Shown one piece after another: positions 1-7,456 of a DNA stretch of 23,359 nucleotides (positions are counted from its first letter, which is position 1; each line of letters begins with the position of its first letter). This DNA is from CAVXAE01 sp044225565 (lineage in GTDB: Bacteria; Pseudomonadota; Gammaproteobacteria; Steroidobacterales; Steroidobacteraceae). A program made the translations under genes and the position numbers. The notes below the pieces were generated by a model that had not been told where the DNA came from, made no database searches, and saw only the letters and a program-made list of their open reading frames with translations. The stretch covers positions 1 through 23,359 of the forward strand of contig JBGAIL010000062.1 of assembly GCA_044225565.1 (NCBI GenBank). The letters run 5' to 3'.

Positions 1-201
1 CTGGAGGCGAACGTAGCGGTGGAAATGCCGCACGAGGCGGCCATGGCGGAGCAGGTGCGCGAGTACTTCGAGACGCTGTGGGCGAATCGTGCGCCGCTGG
101 GGATCGAGTACACGGCGGATTACGGGTTTTATGCGGATCCGGCGTCGTCGCGGTACTGGTTGTACCGGATGATGGAGTCTACGGGGCTTTCCACGTTCTG
201 A
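1..201 (+). CDS. Phospholipase D-like domain protein, C-terminal fragment
   Basis: The reading frame is open from the first base and stops at 201, giving 66 residues of a protein whose start lies outside the window. The fragment begins LEANVAVEMPHEAAMAEQV, which resembles the segment after the second HKD motif of phospholipase D/cardiolipin synthase-like proteins, where a bare hydrophobic strand is followed by a helix ending in REYFETLW. The tail, ending YWLYRMMESTGLSTF, matches my memory of the conserved C-terminus of a phospholipase D-like family in proteobacteria. The catalytic HKD motifs would lie upstream and cannot be seen, so activity is inferred. The family name is moderately sure. 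Confidence 0.6.
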   Translation: MEANVAVEMPHEAAMAEQVREYFETLWANRAPLGIEYTADYGFYADPASSRYWLYRMMESTGLSTF

Positions 202-274
202 GGGGTCTCGAGGAGACTCTTCGTTTGAGGCTCAGGGAAGCGCCATACGCCGGGCGGCACCCGACGCGGCGCGC

Positions 275-1009
275 CTACTTTTGCCATGGCTGCTCGTGAT
301 CCCAATGGAGATTCAATCCCCCACGCTCCTCCGCACTCTCTTCTGCAAGCCCCCAGTTCTCATTCGACTCCGCCGCATTCTGGCATTCGCGGGCGCGGTT
401 GAGCCGCGAGGCTCTTTCACCGCACGCAAGGTACCGCCACAGCTCCCAACGGACCTTGCGCGTCAGTCGATCGCCAGAGTCGGGTCGCGTGCCGGCGGCA
501 ACCAGACTCGCGCGGAGGCACTGCTCCGGGACCGCAAGGAATCTGGCGTAGACGCGCACGCTTGCAGTCCGTGCTCCGCGCAGGAAGTGTTCGACCTGCC
601 TAATGGCATCCGCTTCGAGAGGCCAGCGACGAGACTCGGCCCCGCGCAATGACGCGACGAACATTGCGTCGAGGAGCTCCACCGGTACGCGCCGGATCCG
701 TGAAAGCTCCACGAGCGCCGCCCTAGGACGTGCATCTCCAGCAGTTGCGTCTTCGGTCATGGCATGAACCTCTGTAGCCATTGGCTGCACGAGCCCGGCA
801 GCTTTCCACCCGATCCCTCTCAGCGCTCTCTCGTATATCAGCCTCGTCTGCGAAGATACAGGTCTGCGCCATGCCAAGCGTGAGCGCGCCAAGAGGCCCA
901 AGAATTCCTCATGCGGAAACTGGATGAGACGCGGCCTGGCATCCATGCGGTATATTCCAGTTCGACGATCGGCGGCCCATACGAGACCATGGTGAAGCAA
1001 GGTCAACAT
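275..1009 (-). CDS. Hypothetical protein of unknown function
   Basis: A 244-residue frame on the minus strand, starting at the ATG at 1009 and ending with TAG at 275. I do not recognise it. The composition is protein-like: mixed hydrophobic and charged helices, Trp and His in plausible numbers, and a C-terminus ending HWDHEQPWQK. The plus-strand alternatives over the same bases look low-complexity and unlike protein. No signal peptide, membrane segment or catalytic motif is visible. Upstream in-frame starts exist to 1084, but they would run into the divergent gene at 1077. No clear Shine-Dalgarno sequence precedes the chosen ATG. The 67-bp gap to the divergent gene probably holds both promoters. 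It could be a non-coding frame, so confidence is moderate. Confidence 0.42.
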   Translation of the reverse strand: MLTLLHHGLVWAADRRTGIYRMDARPRLIQFPHEEFLGLLARSRLAWRRPVSSQTRLIYERALRGIGWKAAGLVQPMATEVHAMTEDATAGDARPRAALVELSRIRRVPVELLDAMFVASLRGAESRRWPLEADAIRQVEHFLRGARTASVRVYARFLAVPEQCLRASLVAAGTRPDSGDRLTRKVRWELWRYLACGERASRLNRARECQNAAESNENWGLAEESAEERGGLNLHWDHEQPWQK

Positions 1010-1076
1010 GATGGATCCCGGTAAAACGGGGTTGTGCCGCGGGCAGGCGCTCCACTTCCTGCTGGACCATCCTTCA

Positions 1077-1484
1077 ATGCACAACGATCTGTCATGGCTT
1101 CGAGGTCAGACCCTTAGCGCAGTGCATGCCGAGGCATACACTTGGAATTTCTCGTTTTCCGGCGGTGCTGCGCTGTGCGCGGAATGTCCGTGGCGGATCA
1201 TTTCGAAAGGTGGAGTGGCTCTCGGGTCGGTTGATCATCGACAGAGGTTCGGTCTGGCCGGAAATGTTGATGCAGCGCGGGAGGCTGGCTCACTTTTGGC
1301 ACGGCGCGAGATCATCGAGGCCCGGATCCGCCCGGAAACGTGTGATCTGACCGTGGACTTCGCGGAGGAGGTGCGCCTCGAGCTTTTCAATGGGTCTGCG
1401 GGCTACGAGGGCTGGAATCTCAGCTCGCCGGACGGCCGCTGCCTTGTTGCGCAAGGAGGCGGGCGGTTGACGGTCATGCAGTGA
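1077..1484 (+). CDS. Small DUF6188-like protein
   Basis: A 135-residue acidic protein starting at the ATG at 1077 (an ATG at 1008 would overlap the divergent gene). The layout resembles small all-beta/mixed proteins of the DUF6188 type: an N-terminal L-x-G-x-x-L start, a PWRI segment near residue 38, a GxVDH step, a DLTVDF strand near residue 90, then LELFNGSAGYEGW and a closing PDGRCLVAQGGGRL. I assign the family from memory of that pattern, without a search. No signal peptide or membrane segment is seen, so it should be cytosolic. Proteins of this kind often occur singly or near polymorphic toxins as putative immunity proteins; here no toxin is recognisable beside it. Function unknown. Confidence 0.6.
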   Translation: MHNDLSWLRGQTLSAVHAEAYTWNFSFSGGAALCAECPWRIISKGGVALGSVDHRQRFGLAGNVDAAREAGSLLARREIIEARIRPETCDLTVDFAEEVRLELFNGSAGYEGWNLSSPDGRCLVAQGGGRLTVMQ

Positions 1485-1571
1485 CATTGACTTGACAGGC
1501 AGTTGCAGCGGACGGTCCAAACAGCGGCGCACGCGCGCGATTCGCAGCGCCAAGCCGCAGGAGCGGGAACA

Positions 1572-1973
1572 ATGAGGCGCCTCTGGACCATCATCGCAGT
1601 TCGCGACGTCGCCAGGAGCTTTGGCTGGTATCAATCGCTACTCGGCCTGCCCGTAACCCAGCCCCACCATGATTACTTTGGCCAGATCCTGGACACGGAC
1701 GGCACGGTTCTGATCAGCCTCCACGAGTGGGGCGCCCACGAGCACCCGACATTGACCAGCCCGGACACGGCCCAGCCAGGCAATGGGCTTCTCCTGTTCT
1801 TCCGCGTTGATGACTTCAACCAGGCCCTGGCAAACGCCCGAGCGCTGGTGGACCGCCTTGCAGAGGAGCCCCATCTGAACGACGCCACCGGAACAATGGA
1901 GTTTGCACTGCGCGATCCAGACGGCTACTACGTCATGGTCAGCGCCCTCTCGCCGCGAGCCGGACGCGACTGA
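1572..1973 (+). CDS. VOC/glyoxalase-bleomycin resistance fold protein
   Basis: A 133-residue protein, the size of a single two-module vicinal-oxygen-chelate unit. The start is the ATG at 1572, preceded by GGAGCGGG at a good distance; an upstream in-frame ATG at 1503 lacks this and adds an unlikely Gln/Arg/Ala-rich leader. Module 1 has the typical VRDVARSFGWYQSLLGLPV strand-helix. Module 2 has LLLFFRVDDFNQALANARAL, then a FALRDPDGYYVMVS strand carrying the conserved RDPDGY turn. Members range from metal-dependent lyases and dioxygenases to antibiotic-binding proteins, and the substrate cannot be told here. It lies 87 bp after the DUF6188-like gene on the same strand and converges on the ligase gene. 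Confidence 0.8.
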   Translation: MRRLWTIIAVRDVARSFGWYQSLLGLPVTQPHHDYFGQILDTDGTVLISLHEWGAHEHPTLTSPDTAQPGNGLLLFFRVDDFNQALANARALVDRLAEEPHLNDATGTMEFALRDPDGYYVMVSALSPRAGRD

Positions 1974-2013
1974 CATTTGGCGCTCCCCTTAAAGTCCAGG
2001 CGAAACGACCATC

Positions 2014-3555
2014 TCACCCCTGCGCCTGAAACACCCTCCGCACCGCCTCCATGGTGTCCGCCTCGGCAGCCGCCTTGTCCTCGCGATAGCGCTTCACCCG
2101 CGCCAGCCGCAACGCCAATCCGCCCGGATACCGCGAGCTCGCCTGCAGGTCGCTGAATGCAATCTCCACCACGATCTCGGGACGCACGTACACAGTGCCA
2201 CGATCCCGGCTCACTTCGCGCGCAAGGAATTCGCGCGTCTGCCATTCGAGCATCGCGTCCGTGAGGCCCTTGAACGTCTTGCCGAGCATCACGTACTCGC
2301 CCGTCCCCGGATCGAGTGCGCCGAGATGCAGGTTCGAGAGCTTGCCCGCGCGCCGGCCGTGCCCCCACTCGGCGGCGAGCACCACGAGATCGAGCGTGTG
2401 GGCCCGCTTGATCTTGAGCCAGCTCGCGCCGCGATTGCCCGCCTCGTAAGGCGAATCCAGCGACTTCGCCATCACGCCTTCGTGCCCGGCGGCCAGCGCC
2501 GCGTCGTAGAACGCGCGGGCCTCGTCCTCCGAAGTGGTGACGAGCCGGGGGACGCGCGAATCGACAGCCACCGCACGGGCAAGCGCATCGAAACGCTCGC
2601 GCATCGGCCGGTCCGCCAGGCTCTCCCCTTCGAGACGCAGGCAATCGAAGAAATAGGCGCGTATCGGCAGCTCGCCCCGCATCGCGTCCACGTCCAGCTT
2701 GCGGCCGAAGCGGCGCATCGTGATCTGGAACGCGTGTGGCCTTCCGGCGGCAGTGAATGCGATGGCCTCGCCGTCCAGGATGACGTCGCCTGCGGGCAGT
2801 GTCCGTACGAGCTCGGCGATCTCCGGCACTGCCGCGGTCACATCGTTGAGCGTGCGCGTGTAGATGCGCACCTCGTCGTGCGCCTTGTGTACCTGGATGC
2901 GGGCGCCATCCATCTTCCATTCGAAGGCAGTCTCGCTCGCGAATTCCCGCAAGGCCTCCCCGACGTCGGCGGCCGTCTGAGCCAGCATGGGCGCGACGGG
3001 CGAGAACACCTCCAGCTGAAAGCGCTGCAGCGCATCCGCGCCCTCGAGCATTGCGACTCGAGCGACGGTGCCCAGCCCGTTCGAATACATCGCCGCGCGC
3101 CGCACCTTCGCCACGGGCACTTCCGACGCCGCCGCGATGGCATCCACCATCACGCCTGCGAGAGCACCCTGTCGCAGCTCGCCTGCGAGCAGGGAGACAA
3201 GGAATTGCTGCTCCGCCGGAGTGGCCTGCTCGAAGAGCGAGCGCAGCGCCTGAGAACGCCGCGCTGCAGAGCCCGCTCCGCGGATGGCGGCAATCTCGGT
3301 GAGCCTGCGGTCAACTTCCGCAATCGACAAGACAGGCTCGGCGGCCGCGACGTCCGCGCTCGCAGCCCGCAACGTGGAATAGCCGATGCCGGCGCGGCCC
3401 TGTGGCGTCTCACCGGAGAGATATTGAACTGCGATCCCGATTTCTTCCGCAGCGAGGGATTTGAGCGTGGTGGCCAGCTCGCGCACCTTCGCGAGTCGGG
3501 CGCGGGTGGCGCCGACCCGCTGCGAAGTCTCGACGAGCGTGACCAGCAGCGTCAC
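2014..3555 (-). CDS. ATP-dependent DNA ligase, LigB-like
   Basis: A 513-residue protein joining nicks in duplex DNA using ATP. The N-terminal DNA-binding domain (about 1-185) starts with a helix of the LVETSQRVGATRARLAKV type, found in archaeal ligases and mycobacterial LigB. The adenylation domain carries motif I KMDGAR with the nucleophile Lys214, motif III LDGEA (260-264), IIIa YFFDC (301-305), IV EGVMAK (359-364) and V WLKIKR (379-384). An OB-fold domain follows to the end. All motifs are intact and the length matches LigB (about 510). The start is GTG at 3555, chosen because it keeps the family's N-terminal helix. It follows the lipid-transport genes with a 53-bp gap and no repair partners beside it. 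The main replicative ligase is presumably NAD-dependent and elsewhere. Confidence 0.92.
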   Translation of the reverse strand: MTLLVTLVETSQRVGATRARLAKVRELATTLKSLAAEEIGIAVQYLSGETPQGRAGIGYSTLRAASADVAAAEPVLSIAEVDRRLTEIAAIRGAGSAARRSQALRSLFEQATPAEQQFLVSLLAGELRQGALAGVMVDAIAAASEVPVAKVRRAAMYSNGLGTVARVAMLEGADALQRFQLEVFSPVAPMLAQTAADVGEALREFASETAFEWKMDGARIQVHKAHDEVRIYTRTLNDVTAAVPEIAELVRTLPAGDVILDGEAIAFTAAGRPHAFQITMRRFGRKLDVDAMRGELPIRAYFFDCLRLEGESLADRPMRERFDALARAVAVDSRVPRLVTTSEDEARAFYDAALAAGHEGVMAKSLDSPYEAGNRGASWLKIKRAHTLDLVVLAAEWGHGRRAGKLSNLHLGALDPGTGEYVMLGKTFKGLTDAMLEWQTREFLAREVSRDRGTVYVRPEIVVEIAFSDLQASSRYPGGLALRLARVKRYREDKAAAEADTMEAVRRVFQAQG

Positions 3556-3563
3556 GGCGATCC

Positions 3564-3581
3564 GAAGCGCCGACGCGCTTC
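3564..3581 (-). repeat. Small perfect hairpin before the ligase start
   Basis: GAAGCGC at 3564-3570 is followed by a 4-nt loop and its perfect complement GCGCTTC at 3575-3581. On the minus strand the hairpin ends 8 nt before the ligase GTG and lies after the lipoprotein stop at 3609. There is no T-run, so it is not a standard intrinsic terminator. It could trim read-through or cover the ribosome site. Function is inferred from position only. Confidence 0.4.
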
Positions 3582-3608
3582 AGGCATCGGCCGCGACCGG
3601 GAATTTCA

Positions 3609-4268
3609 TTAGGGACCGCCCGCCGCTGGCGGGCCGCTCGCGAGCACCTGTTGACTGCGCTCCGCAACGATGGCCAGCGCAGACTGCACCGCGGATTCGA
3701 AGGCCGCGATCACGGAGGTCATGCGGTTGGCATCCGCCGCCGCACTTCCTTCCGCCACGAAATGCACCACCCGCTCGCGATCGGCGCGCCGCCCCAGCGT
3801 GCAATCCAGCACCACATGCACCGTGGGAGCCTCGCTCTGGGTGTAGTCGGCTTCGAAACGGCGAATGTCGAGCTGCAGGAAGTAATCGGTGGGGAATGCG
3901 CCCTGGGAATCGTGCACGGAGCTCCAGGCGCCGCTGCCGCGCAGCGTCTCGGCTGCGAGATCCTCGATCATCTGCGGAATCGGCGCGATCCAGCGGCTGC
4001 CGGCGAAATGGTCCATTCGATGATCGCTGCGCAGGAGCACGACACGATCGCCATCGAGCCCCGGTGCCGTGATGGTGCGGCCGATGCGCAGACTCGAGCT
4101 CCTGGCATCCGCAGCCGGAGAAGCCGCCGACGTGGCGGGCCGCGCCGCTGCGCGCAGCACGTAGGTCTGATCCGCCGGCGCGTCCCGATGCAGCAGGCCG
4201 GAGCAGCCGCCAGTCAGCATGGCGGCGGCAGCCGCGATTGCCAGTGCGGCGTGCGAGCGCTTCGTCAT
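3609..4268 (-). CDS. ABC-type transport auxiliary lipoprotein (PqiC/ABC_trans_aux family)
   Basis: A 219-residue lipoprotein. It has a basic N-terminus (MTKRS), an Ala-rich hydrophobic stretch and a lipobox LTGGC giving lipidation at Cys22. There is no Asp at +2 (CSG), so outer-membrane sorting is expected. The mature part has the family pattern: an early YVLR strand, IGRTITAPGLDGDRVVLLRSDHRM around residues 61-84, AGSRWIAPIPQMIED near 89-104, and a beta-rich half with YFLQLDIRRFEADY. These proteins are the outer-membrane partner of MCE transport systems, like PqiC with PqiB. The gene overlaps the MCE gene by the four bases ATGA, which supports co-translation. It is the fourth gene of the lipid-transport operon. 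Confidence 0.88.
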   Translation of the reverse strand: MTKRSHAALAIAAAAAMLTGGCSGLLHRDAPADQTYVLRAAARPATSAASPAADARSSSLRIGRTITAPGLDGDRVVLLRSDHRMDHFAGSRWIAPIPQMIEDLAAETLRGSGAWSSVHDSQGAFPTDYFLQLDIRRFEADYTQSEAPTVHVVLDCTLGRRADRERVVHFVAEGSAAADANRMTSVIAAFESAVQSALAIVAERSQQVLASGPPAAGGP

Positions 4269-5200
4269 CGCGGAATCTCCACGCCGCGCGGCGGCGTCTG
4301 ATACAGCAGTTGCGAGGGATCTTCGCGCAGGCCGTGAGCGAGCTCGCTGATCTCGCGGGCGGCCGAGCGGCCATCCCGCAGGAAGCGCTCGAATTCGGGC
4401 AGCGTGTCGCGGGTGAACGAGCGCAGGTCCGTGCGGTTGTCCTTCACCAGCTGCTCGAGCTGCGCGCTCGCGTTCACCAGGTTGTCCGCCACCGAGTTCA
4501 CCCGCTGCATGGCCTGGGTGAACTGCGGCCCGACCTGCCGGGTGGTCGCGTTGACGCTCTGCGCGACGGTGCGGATCTCTTCGGCCGTGCCGCGAAGCTC
4601 GACGACCAGCGCGTTCACGTTCTTCAGCGCCTCCGGCATCGACTTGCTGGTCTCATTGACGTTGCGCAGCGTGCTCGCGATGGCGGCCACGTTCTCGTCG
4701 CTGAACAGCCGGTTGACGCGCTCCACCACCTCGTTCGCGAGCCCGATGAGCTCCGGCAGGCTCGACAGCAGCACGTCGAAGTTCGAGCGCGCCGAACGGA
4801 TCACCGGGTACCTCTCGCTCGGAACCGCTCGCGCCACCTTGCGGTTGCCGGTGTTGGCGATGAGGTCTACGTACAGCAGCCCGGTCACGCCCTGCAGGGA
4901 AAGCTCTGCCAGCGTGCGCGCCGAGATGGGCGCGGAAGAGTCGATGTCCACGATGACCTGTACGCGGCTGGCATCCCGCTTGTCCACGCGCATGTCCACC
5001 ACGCGGCCCACGTCTACGCCGAGGTAGCGCACTGCCGAGCCGCGCTCGAGACCGCTGACGCTGCCTTCGAAATAGATCTCGTAGCGCGTGTAGTCCTTGT
5101 GCTCGCGGCTGTCCGAGTACCAGTAGACGAACAGCGTCCCGAGCACCAGGATGAGGACCACGAAGGCGCCGACCGCCGCGTAGTTGGCTTCACGCTCCAT
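4265..5200 (-). CDS. MCE/MlaD family lipid-transport protein
   Basis: A 311-residue protein of the lipid-carrying MCE family, which forms periplasmic rings bound to an inner-membrane MlaE/MlaF core. Residues 7-27 form one N-terminal membrane anchor (VGAFVVLILVLGTLFVYWY). The MCE domain runs from about 38 to 118, with IYFEGSVSGLERGSAVRYLGV and the pore-loop region LSLQGVTGLLYVDL. A long helical tail (about 130-290) is rich in Asn, Gln and Val heptads and probably extends the tunnel toward the outer membrane. It is longer than E. coli MlaD (about 183) because of this tail. It starts 11 bp inside the end of the ATPase gene (stop at 5190) and its end overlaps the lipoprotein gene. Confidence 0.92.
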   Translation of the reverse strand: MEREANYAAVGAFVVLILVLGTLFVYWYSDSREHKDYTRYEIYFEGSVSGLERGSAVRYLGVDVGRVVDMRVDKRDASRVQVIVDIDSSAPISARTLAELSLQGVTGLLYVDLIANTGNRKVARAVPSERYPVIRSARSNFDVLLSSLPELIGLANEVVERVNRLFSDENVAAIASTLRNVNETSKSMPEALKNVNALVVELRGTAEEIRTVAQSVNATTRQVGPQFTQAMQRVNSVADNLVNASAQLEQLVKDNRTDLRSFTRDTLPEFERFLRDGRSAAREISELAHGLREDPSQLLYQTPPRGVEIPR

Positions 5201-5975
5201 GGCGGCCCTCCAGCGCGGCGAGCCGCGCGCGGGCGCGCTCGCCGTGGAAATAAGCCTGTATCCAGGGATGGCGGTGATTCACGATGCCCTCGAGCGTATC
5301 GATTTCCATGCGCTTGTCCACGATCACGCCGACACGATTGCAGGTACGGAAGATGCTGTCCAGATCGTGCGTGATCATGATCACCGTCAGGCCGAGCTTG
5401 TCGCGCAGCGAGACGATGAGGTCATCGAAAGCGGAGGCGCTGATGGGGTCGAGCCCGGAGGTGGGCTCGTCCAGGAACAGCAGCTTGGGATCCAGCGCGA
5501 GCGCACGCGCCAGGGCTGCGCGCTTCACCATGCCGCCCGAGAGCTGGGACGGATACTTCTGCGCGGCTTCCTTCGGCAGGCCCGCCAGGGCGATCTTCTC
5601 CAGGGCCGCGCGGTCCCGTTCCTCGTCCGTCTGGTCCAGGTGCTCGACCATGGGCAGCTGCACGTTCTGCAGCACGTTGAGCGAGGAAAACAGCGCGCCC
5701 TGCTGGAACGTGACGCCGTAGTGCCGTTTGATCTCCCGCAGCTCGCGCGGCGGCAGCTTCGTGATGTCGCGACCTTCGATGCACACCTGGCCCGCCTGCG
5801 GCCGGTTCAGGCCGAGGATGGTCCGCAGCAGCACCGATTTGCCGGAACCGGAGCCCCCCACGATGCCGAACACTTCGTCCGACATGACGGTCATGTCGAG
5901 CCCGTCGTGCACGGTCTGGCGGCCGAAGCGATTGACGATGCCGCGCACCTCGACGATCGGCCTGCGCTCGCTCAT
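5190..5975 (-). CDS. ABC transporter ATP-binding protein, MlaF-like
   Basis: A 261-residue ATPase that powers the MCE lipid transporter from the cytoplasm. Visible motifs are Walker A GGSGSGKS (40-47), a Q-loop at Gln91-Gln92, signature LSGGM (145-149), Walker B LLFLDEP (165-171), a D-loop after SGLD, and the switch His203 in ITHDLD. The signature has Met followed by Val-Lys-Arg (LSGGMVKRAALARA), the form usual in MlaF-type ATPases. The frame stays open far upstream, across the permease gene, but the start at 5975 overlaps the permease stop by ATGA and gives the family's normal N-terminus and length. It is the second gene of the operon. Confidence 0.93.
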   Translation of the reverse strand: MSERRPIVEVRGIVNRFGRQTVHDGLDMTVMSDEVFGIVGGSGSGKSVLLRTILGLNRPQAGQVCIEGRDITKLPPRELREIKRHYGVTFQQGALFSSLNVLQNVQLPMVEHLDQTDEERDRAALEKIALAGLPKEAAQKYPSQLSGGMVKRAALARALALDPKLLFLDEPTSGLDPISASAFDDLIVSLRDKLGLTVIMITHDLDSIFRTCNRVGVIVDKRMEIDTLEGIVNHRHPWIQAYFHGERARARLAALEGRHGA

Positions 5976-6820
5976 ATGTCGAGCTCCATGAAGATGACGG
6001 CGAATAGCGCGTCCGCGAGGATGACGAGGAAGATGGACTGCACCACCGCTACAGTGGTGAGCCGCCCGAGCTCGCGCGAGGAGCCGCGCACCTGCATGCC
6101 GCGGAACGTGCCGGCGAGCGCGATGAGCACCGCGAACACGGGCGCCTTCACGATGCCCACCCAGAACGTGGTGGGGGCGATCGCATCGTTCACCCGGCCG
6201 ATGTACTGCGTGAGCGGCATGTCGAGCAGGAAGCGGCACAGCAGCGCACCGCCCGTGAGGCCGATGAGATCCGCGATGAGCGTGAGCAGCGGCAGCGCGA
6301 TGACGAGGCCGAGCAGGCGCGGCACCACCAGCACTTCGTAAGGGTCCACACCTGCAGCCTCGAGCGCATCCACCTCCTCGTTGAGCTGCATCGCGCCGAT
6401 CTCCGCCGCGAACGCGCTTCCCGAGCGGCCGGCGACGATGATGGCCGTGAGCAGCACGGCCAGCTCGCGTAGCACGCCGATGGTCACCAGGTCGACGACG
6501 AACACTTCCGCGCCGAACTGCTGCAGCTGCTGGGCGCTCATGTACGCGATGATCACGCTGATGAGGAACGCGATGAGCGACACGATGGGCATGGCGGTGA
6601 TGCCCGTGTCGTACACGTGGCGCACCACGGAGGTGGGGCGGAGGCGTTTCAGGCTGGTGAGCGCCCGGCCGAGCGTCACGGTCGACCGGCCGAGGAAGGC
6701 GAGCCCGGTGCGCACGCCCTGCCACTGGCGCACCACCTGCCGGCCGAGCGCCTCGACGGGCTCCACCATCTGCGGCTCGTCGTATGGATTCGGGGCCGGG
6801 GCGCCCTGAGGGTCGGTCAT
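5972..6820 (-). CDS. MlaE family ABC transporter permease
   Basis: A 282-residue inner-membrane permease, slightly longer than E. coli MlaE (about 260) owing to a Pro-rich N-terminal tail of some 25 residues. An amphipathic N-terminal helix (about 35-60) is followed by about five membrane helices: IVSLIAFLISVIIAYMSAQQL, the LRELAVLLTAIIVAGRSGSAFAAEIG region, LLGLVIALPLLTLIADLIG, VGIVKAPVFAVLIALAGTF and the last VAVVQSIFLVILADALFAVIF. The stretch GRSGSAFAAEIGAMQLNEEVDAL is the strongly conserved MlaE segment that contacts the ATPase. It is the first gene of the minus-strand lipid operon, 66 bp from the divergent sigma-factor gene. Substrate direction (import or export of phospholipid) cannot be told from sequence. 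Confidence 0.93.
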   Translation of the reverse strand: MTDPQGAPAPNPYDEPQMVEPVEALGRQVVRQWQGVRTGLAFLGRSTVTLGRALTSLKRLRPTSVVRHVYDTGITAMPIVSLIAFLISVIIAYMSAQQLQQFGAEVFVVDLVTIGVLRELAVLLTAIIVAGRSGSAFAAEIGAMQLNEEVDALEAAGVDPYEVLVVPRLLGLVIALPLLTLIADLIGLTGGALLCRFLLDMPLTQYIGRVNDAIAPTTFWVGIVKAPVFAVLIALAGTFRGMQVRGSSRELGRLTTVAVVQSIFLVILADALFAVIFMELDI

Positions 6821-6873
6821 GGGAGTGGCATGGTCTCACAGCGCCAAGGTTTCGCCGACCCCTCGAGCCGCAG

Positions 6874-6879
6874 TACAGT
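6874..6879 (+). promoter_or_regulatory. Candidate -10 box directly before the sigma-factor start
   Basis: TACAGT lies 7 nt before the ATG at 6887, so transcription would begin at or next to the start codon. A poor -35 (TTCGCC, 6851-6856) stands 17 nt upstream. GGAGG at 6880-6884 is only 2 nt from the ATG, tight for a ribosome site, which makes a leaderless transcript conceivable. Confidence 0.3.
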
Positions 6880-6886
6880 GGAGGCC

Positions 6887-7456
6887 ATGCTTACGGATGA
6901 GGATGGCGAGCTGATGGTGCGCTACGCGCGGGGGGAAGTCCGCGCGTTCGAGCAGCTGTATGCGAAGCACCGCGGGCCGCTCTACCGCTACCTCATGCGC
7001 CACCTGCACCACGCGGAGACGGCGAACGACCTGTTCCAGGAAGTATGGAGCAAGGTCATCGCCAGCCGCGAGCGCTACGAACCCCGGGCGAAATTCACCA
7101 CGTTCCTCTATCACATCGCGCACAACTGCTGCATCGATCACTATCGGCGGGCCCGGAACCGGCTGGAGCGGCCGCCGCTCGACGAGGACTGGCAGATGGC
7201 GGCGGCCGCACCTGCCCGGGAGCGGCCGGATGCGAAGGTGGAGCGCGAGGAAGTCGCGGCGCGTTACCAGGTGGCGCTGAAGGCGCTGCCGCCGGAACAG
7301 CGGGACGTATTCCTGCTGTACGAGGAGTCCGGGCTGTCGCTCGAGGAGATCGGGCACATCACGGGCGTGGGGATGGAGACGGCCAAGAGCCGCCTCCGCT
7401 ACGCCGTCGCGAAGCTGCGGGGCGCGCTGAGCGGGACGGCCGAGGCAGGCACATGA
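6887..7456 (+). CDS. ECF-type RNA polymerase sigma factor
   Basis: A 189-residue sigma70-family protein of the extracytoplasmic function class. Region 2 spans about residues 10-90: FEQLYAKHRGPLYRYLMRHL, the core-binding ANDLFQEVWSKV and the -10 recognition part FTTFLYHIAHNCCIDHYRR. A short acidic/Ala linker leads to region 4 (about 128-178), with LPPEQRDVFLLYEESGLSL and the helix-turn-helix GHITGVGMETAKSRLRYAVAKLR. The ATG at 6887 is chosen because it places the helix of region 2 normally; the longer open frame upstream has no family match. The stop overlaps the next ATG by ATGA, which ties this gene to the membrane protein that follows, its probable regulator. It diverges from the lipid-transport operon. 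Confidence 0.93.
   Translation: MLTDEDGELMVRYARGEVRAFEQLYAKHRGPLYRYLMRHLHHAETANDLFQEVWSKVIASRERYEPRAKFTTFLYHIAHNCCIDHYRRARNRLERPPLDEDWQMAAAAPARERPDAKVEREEVAARYQVALKALPPEQRDVFLLYEESGLSLEEIGHITGVGMETAKSRLRYAVAKLRGALSGTAEAGT

Noticed and set aside
281..652. Plus-strand frame of 123 codons
   Set aside because: Composition is unlike protein and it lies opposite a longer, more protein-like minus-strand frame.
2326..3612. Long plus-strand open frame (428 codons) opposite the DNA ligase
   Set aside because: It is the mirror of a gene with all ligase motifs; its translation is Arg/His/Gly-rich with no domain, typical of an antisense frame in high-GC DNA.
4238..6341. Plus-strand open frames opposite the MCE, ATPase and permease genes
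   Set aside because: The minus-strand genes carry clear family motifs and overlap each other as an operon; the antisense translations are low-complexity.
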